Origin: an uncultured Pseudomonadales bacterium
Lineage (GTDB): Bacteria > Pseudomonadota > Gammaproteobacteria > Pseudomonadales > IMCC2047
Assembly: GCA_947258895.1 (NCBI GenBank)
Contig: CAMYKE010000013.1
Span: 1 to 14,418 of the forward strand
DNA: 14,418 nucleotides
Direction: 5' to 3'
A program made the translations under genes and the position numbers. This document shows positions 11,739 to 14,418 of the stretch, piece after piece; the stretch's first letter is position 1; each line of letters opens with the position of its first letter. The notes beneath the pieces are model-generated. The model saw only the letters and a list, made by a program, of their open reading frames with translations, was not told where the DNA came from and did not search any database.

Positions 11739-12187
11739 AATTTTTAGGTATCGACGGCGCCAGACTCGATTGACATAACAATCCAGCAGATTAAAACTAG
11801 CACCTGACTGTCCGCTTTTTGGGGTCAGTTTATCTGAACTGAGTTGATCTGATAAATATAAAATTCATCGATAGCACGAAGGACCGCTGATAGGACACTG
11901 CGGGCTTTTCCCATTCAGGAAAGTTTGTTATTTAGCGCTGATCTGCAAAGGCAGGACCGGGTCGCCTGCCGCCGATTCATTTAAGGGCGGGATATGCCCG
12001 CCCAGGAACTCCTGCAAACGGCCAACAGGAGACCATCAAGGAACTGGCTGTAAATGGTAGCTGTCGAAATCGCTGTACAGCCGGTTACGCACCACCTAAG
12101 AGGCGGTAGCGGCTGTACGAAATCAGTACGCCTGCTGCCCGGTAAATTTCGAACGCGTCGTAAGCAAATTGTCGCTGCAAATCCTGG
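11739..12187. other. 449-bp stretch without a gene
   Basis: Contains a perfect GGGCGGG-atatg-CCCGCCC hairpin (11985-12003) without a T-run, a GGCAGG/CCTGCC pair near 11950-11970, and two related segments with CTGT(AC)GAAATC near 12062 and 12110 plus the palindrome GCTGTACAGC. No convincing coding frame. The hairpins could end transcripts from either side. Confidence 0.4.
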
Positions 12188-13030
12188 CTAGATGTTCTCC
12201 GAAACGAACGTGCCGCGGCTGTTTTGGAGTTTGAGCGTAATAAAATTCGTGCCGGTGGAGTACGCTTCGTTTACCGCATCCCAGTGGCAGCGCATGACGC
12301 GTGCCACCGCTCTCAGGTCCTGACTCTGGATCTTGAGAACGCTGCCAGGCGGGAGCGGCTGTGCGCACAGAAATCGCATGCCTGTGGGAGACAGGTCCAC
12401 AATCCTGCCCTGAAAGGAATCGTCTCCCGGCCACTCTGTCCAAAACGTGATGTGCGCCTGATGATGTATTCGCCGCGCTCTATGTAGCCCGTTTTTTGCC
12501 ATTAAGAGTTGCATGGACGTCAGCGGGCTACCACAGACCCTGCATTCGCTCAGATCCTGGTAACAATCGCGGCTACTGCTCTCTGTGTGGCAGAACGCAC
12601 AGGCGAGCAATCTGGCTGAGGTATCGAACGCTGGTGTTCGAGCAGCCCGAGACAGCTTTGCTGCGCCACGCTCATAAAACCGCGCATGCGCCTTCCCCGA
12701 ACTGCTATCATTGGCTTGCCTCGCCGCCGACGCTGAGTTCTCTTTCGCGCGTGTTTTTTTTCGGGCATGGGGGCCGACGGTAGACTTTTGCTGTGTTTGT
12801 TCTCGATCGTAAGCTGCGCGTTTCAGCGAATCTGAAAGCACCGCATAAGCTTCGTTGATAAGCGTCGCGTTCCACTCATCCCCACCAAGATCGGGGTGGT
12901 ATTTTAGCTTTTGCATGAGCGCGCGATAACTTGCCTTTATCACCTGTACGGGAGCATCCGGCTGGACTTGCAGCAGGCGATAATAGTTCCGCCGATTCTT
13001 GATGCGTGTACGACGCGCTTTAACACTCAT
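12188..13030 (-). CDS. J-domain / zinc-ribbon / PilZ-like protein
   Basis: The 280-residue product has three parts. Residues 15-77 are a DnaJ J domain with the HPD motif at 45-47, expected to stimulate a DnaK-type Hsp70. Residues 144-166 carry two CxxC pairs (Cys144/147 and Cys163/166), a probable zinc ribbon. Residues 185-268 look like PilZ, with D212-L-S-P-T-G217 matching DxSxxG. The linker at 80-135 is basic and disordered. The PilZ RxxxR site reads RRIHHQ, so the second arginine is lost and c-di-GMP binding is doubtful. The start ATG has no strong ribosome binding site. No J-protein partner genes adjoin. Confidence 0.85.
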   Translation of the reverse strand: MSVKARRTRIKNRRNYYRLLQVQPDAPVQVIKASYRALMQKLKYHPDLGGDEWNATLINEAYAVLSDSLKRAAYDREQTQQKSTVGPHARKKTRAKENSASAARQANDSSSGKAHARFYERGAAKLSRAARTPAFDTSARLLACAFCHTESSSRDCYQDLSECRVCGSPLTSMQLLMAKNGLHRARRIHHQAHITFWTEWPGDDSFQGRIVDLSPTGMRFLCAQPLPPGSVLKIQSQDLRAVARVMRCHWDAVNEAYSTGTNFITLKLQNSRGTFVSENI

Positions 13031-13645
13031 GGGGACTGTTAAAGCACCATTTACGCCAATACGCTTATTCTTATTTATTTCAATAGGTTATAAGAATTCA
13101 GGTTAATTTTTTTATCGATATGAGTGACAAATTCTGTCACTTACTGGCTTGAGGGCGGCCCTTTTTCTGCCGGTAGTGACTGTAATGATTGCTCATTGCA
13201 TCCGTCCAGCGAGCTATTTCAACAACTCAAAATGCTTCTCTTACACAAAAAGGATGTGTACTAATCCCCGATTATTGACACAATTCGGATGACCGTTGTC
13301 GAGAGCTAATGGATCAGTCGGTTTGGGCTCGGTACCTGTTTGGCATCTGCTCATCGAATGCCAGCAAGCAGGACCATCCGCCGGTTGATTGAATTTCCGG
13401 AGGCCGGCTTCGGCAGTAGACGCCACGATCCGGATGACACGGTGATACAATTTCAATTGACGCAAAGCGACCCACTTTTGCCGCTCAAAATAACAGAGTA
13501 GTGGGGAGAGTCGGTGCACCGGCAAACAAGCGGTTATGGCTAAGGCTACCCGTTGACCGGGCTATTCTATATATAAAGGTGTTGGCGCCGCGACTCCAGG
13601 AGCAGCGGTGCTGACTGTCTGTGTTATCCAGAAGGAACTACTCAT
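13031..13645. other. 615-bp intergenic stretch between the J-domain gene and nnrU
   Basis: No supported gene. AT-rich near 13060-13125, with the dyad at 13123-13141. The part at 13300-13530 has GC-rich, coding-like composition, but short frames on both strands match nothing I recognise. A TATATATAAA segment at 13568-13577 lies about 70 bp before nnrU and may belong to its promoter, although no well-spaced -35 is visible. Confidence 0.4.
13123..13141. promoter_or_regulatory. Perfect 7-bp dyad, possible operator
   Basis: AGTGACA (13123-13129) and TGTCACT (13135-13141) flank a 5-bp centre, about 95 bp upstream of the J-domain gene start. Its symmetry and size suit a dimeric transcription factor; no T-run makes it a terminator. 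Which protein binds is unknown. Confidence 0.4.
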
Positions 13646-14218
13646 ATGCTGCAATTACTTCTTGGTCTTGTGTTGTTCCTCGGCATGCACTCTATATCCA
13701 TCATAGCGTTGCCGGTACGGGACCGGCTTGCCGCAAAAAGCGAAGTAGGATGGAAGCTGGTGTACAGCGCCATCTCTCTCATTGGCCTCATTCTCATGTC
13801 AAGAGGTTACGCGGACCTGAGGCTCACACCCACGATTCTCTATGTGGCGCCCATCTGGCTTTACCACGCTGCAGCGTTTCTCTTGCTACCCACTTTCGTC
13901 CTCCTTCTTGCGCCCTACTTTCCGGGGCGGATTAGTAGCGTCACGAAACACCCACAGCTCATTGCTGTGAAGCTTTGGGCCGTGTCGCATTTGTTGGTAA
14001 ATGGCACGTTAGCCGATACGTTGTTGTTTGGATCATTTCTGTTATGGGCCATAGCAGATCGCATCTCTATGGAGCGTCGGTCTGCTCGCGCGATCCCGGC
14101 CGTACCGGAGTCGAAAGCGAACGATGCCATCGCGGTGGTGCTCGGCCTGAGCGCATATGCTGCAACTGTTTTCTGGCTCCACGAAATGCTGTTCGGCGCA
14201 AGACCGCTCGTCTATTGA
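13646..14218 (+). CDS. NnrU family membrane protein
   Basis: The 190-residue product matches NnrU: the opening LLLGLVLFLGMHSISI helix, WKLVYSAISLIGLILMSRGY, the GRISSVTKHPQLIAVKLWAVSHLLVNGTLAD signature, and a C-terminal ND-AIAVVLGLSAY with HEMLFG. Five or six membrane helices are predicted. NnrU was named from nitrite/nitric-oxide reductase gene clusters, but the biochemical role is unsettled and the fold resembles isoprenoid/carotenoid-modifying membrane proteins. AAGGAA lies about ten bases before the ATG. No nitrogen-oxide genes are nearby. Confidence 0.88.
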   Translation: MLQLLLGLVLFLGMHSISIIALPVRDRLAAKSEVGWKLVYSAISLIGLILMSRGYADLRLTPTILYVAPIWLYHAAAFLLLPTFVLLLAPYFPGRISSVTKHPQLIAVKLWAVSHLLVNGTLADTLLFGSFLLWAIADRISMERRSARAIPAVPESKANDAIAVVLGLSAYAATVFWLHEMLFGARPLVY

Positions 14219-14418
14219 TTTTGACGATTCGCGTGAGCGCCCACTCCGTTGCCTCCTCACCAATGACCCGCAGTGCAGATACGAAAACCTGGGTGTGCGT
14301 AAAACACCTGCGTGTCGGCGGTATCCTTGGTGGGGCATTGCCTTGCGCCTGCTGGGGACGGTGAATTCTTCAACGCTGTAGCATGCGTCAATACATTTAA
14401 GATTAATATATATTTGGC
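14219..14418. other. Window end without a gene
   Basis: The 200 bp after nnrU show no convincing frame, terminator or repeat. The last ~25 bp are very AT-rich and could be the start of a promoter region beyond the window. Confidence 0.35.

Noticed and set aside
13241..13525. 94-codon minus-strand ORF between the J-domain gene and nnrU
   Set aside because: No ribosome binding site and no recognisable family; the opposite strand is equally open in part.
1..14418. CRISPR array or anti-phage defence island
   Set aside because: No regularly spaced identical repeats and no nuclease, helicase or Cas-like proteins were seen; the TA pairs are better explained as cassette cargo.

Overview
The window looks like accessory DNA from a gammaproteobacterium, probably marine or environmental. 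The hints are the YefM-YoeB pair, the NnrU and DUF2938 proteins, an IS91-type transposase remnant, REP-like palindromes and a J-domain/PilZ protein. No rRNA or intact tRNA is present to fix the lineage. Gene density is low, and short repeats, truncated genes and rearrangement joints are common.

Region 1 (1-3200) resembles a gene-cassette array without an integrase. Short single-function cassettes are separated by imperfect palindromes shaped like integron attC sites. In order they carry a YefM-YoeB toxin-antitoxin (TA) pair on the minus strand, a glyoxalase-fold protein, a small lipoprotein, a four-helix membrane protein and a Phd/ParE-type TA pair. The last attC-like site is only a left half.

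Region 2 (3200-4840) holds an intact DUF2938 membrane protein divergent from a MerR-type regulator that has lost its DNA-binding N-terminus. Next come DUF3140 and DUF2945 (TUDOR-like) genes and a 43-codon ORF overlapping the latter's stop.

Region 3 (4900-8530) holds a complete TonB-dependent receptor followed on the same strand by only the first ~43 residues of a response regulator, so this operon was cut at about 4928. Three tandem 11-bp repeats upstream of the receptor resemble an OmpR-family regulator box. Beyond them is an IS91-type transposase pseudogene interrupted by two REP-like palindromic insertions, then a strong 18-bp hairpin.

Region 4 (8530-12190) has a two-gene unit (secreted four-Cys protein plus single-pass coiled-coil protein). 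It is followed by a tRNA 3' fragment lying between two related ~100-bp repeats. A 20-bp copy of the tRNA end also occurs at position 8, so 8-10498 could be an integrated segment. An AhpD-like gene then sits between 18-bp inverted repeats.

Region 5 (12190-14418) looks more like ordinary chromosome: a J-domain/zinc-ribbon/PilZ protein on the minus strand and an NnrU-family membrane protein on the plus strand, separated by about 600 bp without a gene.

No complete new defence or metabolic system is visible. The main interest lies in the integrase-less cassette array, the tRNA-derived repeat locus, the truncated receptor/response-regulator operon and the repeat families.
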